From: Trochalopteron elliotii
Lineage: Eukaryota; Chordata; Aves; Passeriformes; Leiothrichidae
Length of the DNA: 64,000 nucleotides
Reading direction: 5' to 3'
Assembly (NCBI GenBank): GCA_024734555.1
Contig: JANPWX010000119.1
Span: 186,616-250,615, forward strand
The notes below the pieces were generated by a model. That model searched no databases and was not told the origin of the DNA. It was given only the letters and a program-made list of their open reading frames with translations. The position numbers were made by a program, and so were the translations under genes. This document shows positions 62,005-64,000 of the stretch, piece by piece. Numbering within the stretch: the stretch's first letter is position 1; each line of letters opens with the position of its first letter.

Positions 62005-64000
62005 TAATATCTAACCAGTATAATCCACTGAATGCAAAATGCCTTGAAAATCAGCCCATAAGTTTTCAGTATCATCCAGGCTTTAAACGGGATCTACCCA
62101 GACCTCAGGGATGCAAAAAAACACCAACTAAATATCTCTCAAAGCACTTCACTAGCACTTACTGTAAAAATATTTGAAGCCAGAATCCATTACATTGCAG
62201 ATAGAGATAAATAAAATTCTAGAAAGAAAGATCTTCCACAAGAGAGTAAATTAAAGAATTTTGGAATTGTAGACAGTTTTGTCATGAATCATATTGGCAA
62301 ATCACTGAAACTTTTCATTAAGAGAAGTTCACTCATCTGATATTTAAAGAATATTAAAATGTGTTGTGAGTTATGATTACTCATACAGGACTGAAACACT
62401 ATGATTACAACTTCTTGTAACTGAATGCAGTTTTAGAAGTTGAATCAGACAGTATTGTTTGATTTTGTTTAGACTTTTTGCTACGCGTGAATAAATGTAT
62501 CATTTCAATTTATCCACAAACAAAATTTCAGTTTTTGCACTACACTGTTTTTTTTCCACTTTCCTGTTCAGAACAAGGACTACATTTTTTTTTCTTTGTG
62601 GGGCAGAAGAGCCATTGGAAATAATGATAATTCCTCCAAAACCAGGAAAGTAGGGTTTCCCTGGAAGCAGGGAAGATGATTTTCATTTAATCTTCCAATA
62701 ACTGCAGGTATTATGGCAAAAATTACTTCCTTTCCTGTTTTCTATGTGCTGTCACGCTCCATTCCATTTTTTTTCCCATTAGGAGCTTCCAAACTAGGAT
62801 GCTGTAGGAAGGAAGGCAATGTAAAGCAGAAGGGAGCAGCTGCCAAGGCAATCTTGATCAATAAATCATATCCCTTGTCCCTACAAACCTTGCCTTACCC
62901 AGGTAAAGCCCCACAGCACTGCTGCTGGAGGGGAAGGGCTTGGCTGGCACATCCAGGTGAGACTTCAGGCAGCTCTGCTGATAACCCTGGCACCCAGCTG
63001 GATGGGCACTCCTGCCTCTGGCAGTTTGGAGCTGGCAGCAGGTCTGGAGCTCCTTCCCACCCAGCAGCAGTGGCTCCTCCACTCTTGTTCCCCTACAGAC
63101 ACCTTCACCAGCATCAACTCAAAGGGATGTCACCAGCAATGATCAGCTTCAGGGGGTAAATGAGGTGCTACCCCTCTCAGTCATTCTCAGCTTCCTGTAA
63201 AATTAATTCCACTTTGCTTACACCATGGATATACTTCCAGCATGTACATGCAACAAGAGGAAAAGTTTACTTTAAAGGTGTATATGCACCTTTTTATTTT
63301 TAATATATATAATGACTTTGTAATGACAGTCCAGTAATGAGTTTCTTAACACTAATTTACTAATTTATGTCTTGGAATTTTCTCTCAGCAATGGAAACAT
63401 ACAGTAGCTTCTGCTTTACCCCAAGTCATGGTTCTCAGACCCTACACCACAACTCAGTGTCAGTGGATTTTGCCTCTGGCCACCTTTTAGCTGAGAAGCC
63501 CTGGATGCTGTTGGCATCTTGCTGCACATTCTCTCTGGCTGTGGTTCACAACCATTCATTGAAACTTTAAGAACAGTCTCAGCAAAAAACTCATTTGGAA
63601 ACAATTCCACCTGCAGCTTTAACCCTCCTTTTCTGATTGTGGACAGGGGTTTGGCTTGTGACACAACACAATATGACATTTTATGAGATAAAAATCTTAT
63701 GGTTGGGGCCAGCTTGAGAATCATAAGGCACCCCCAGCCAGGGTATTTCTCAATGGATACTTAAATTTTGTTTAGATTCTGAAGACTCTCACAGATAGGG
63801 AAAATACGCTGGTTATTAACTACAGAAAAATAATTGGGTAAGAATCTAACTAGCACATAGCACTGCTTTTCCACTGAGGGAGAATAAATTAGGTTAGTTT
63901 GCACTTTCACTGCCTTCCAGACAATATGTTCTACAAGGAAACTGAGGATAATTTGTCTAGAATGTATTATTCATATACAATTACAATGTATTAAAAATAT
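62005..64000. other. Non-coding stretch with a GC-richer patch
   Basis: A GC-richer patch at about 62880-63110 is open in several frames on both strands (148 codons at 62713-63159 plus, 74 codons at 62858-63082 minus). No domain is recognised and there is no CpG enrichment, so this is not called a gene. The remainder is AT-rich with nothing recognised. Confidence 0.5.

Noticed and set aside
62713..63159. 148-codon plus-strand frame
   Set aside because: Part of a GC-richer patch open on both strands, no recognisable domain, and low-complexity composition.
1..64000. CRISPR arrays, operons, insertion sequences or phage-like systems
   Set aside because: No direct-repeat/spacer array, no densely packed coding and no prokaryotic gene signals are present; the window is vertebrate genomic DNA.

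Overview
This window looks like nuclear DNA from a bird. Two copies of the CR1 retrotransposon 3' end are present (about 32868-32962 and 45650-45787). Both have the conserved 3' tail and the duplicated 8-base terminus typical of avian CR1, and a third CR1 fragment carries reverse-transcriptase-region sequence (about 46240-46500). Interspersed repeats are sparse, non-coding DNA is AT-rich, there is one isolated CpG island and one 400-base assembly gap. All this fits a bird chromosome; the species cannot be told from the sequence alone. No bacterial or viral gene organisation is present.

I could not identify any protein-coding gene with confidence. The open reading frames are short, overlap in different frames and lack recognisable domains, so the window is best read as an intergenic region or the inside of a very long intron. 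Two short stretches (33269-33523 and 52425-52560) have an open frame behind a credible splice acceptor and are listed as weak exon candidates.

Layout. 1-10675 is mostly featureless but holds a probable solo LTR of an old endogenous retrovirus on the minus strand (4799-5518). 10676-10932 is a 22-23 base minisatellite, followed at about 11095-11590 by the only CpG island. 11591-32867 is plain AT-rich DNA with an old LINE reverse-transcriptase relic (18258-18485, minus strand) and two stretches that look like conserved regulatory DNA. 32868-38100 holds a CR1 end, an 18-base perfect palindrome, an exon candidate, an AAAAT microsatellite and a CAAA-rich tract. 38790-47835 holds more regulatory-like DNA, two CR1 pieces and a tRNA-like SINE head. 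47836-48357 is the gap plus an AGGGAA hexamer array. 50140-51000 is another regulatory-like cluster. 53039-53901 is the most unusual part: a mosaic of degenerate telomere-type CCCTAA blocks alternating with copies of a non-telomeric module of about 120 bases, bracketed by a 33-base direct repeat. 53902-64000 shows little beyond simple sequence.

The points most worth checking are the interstitial telomeric mosaic, the isolated CpG island with its minisatellite, the solo LTR, and the LINE relic.
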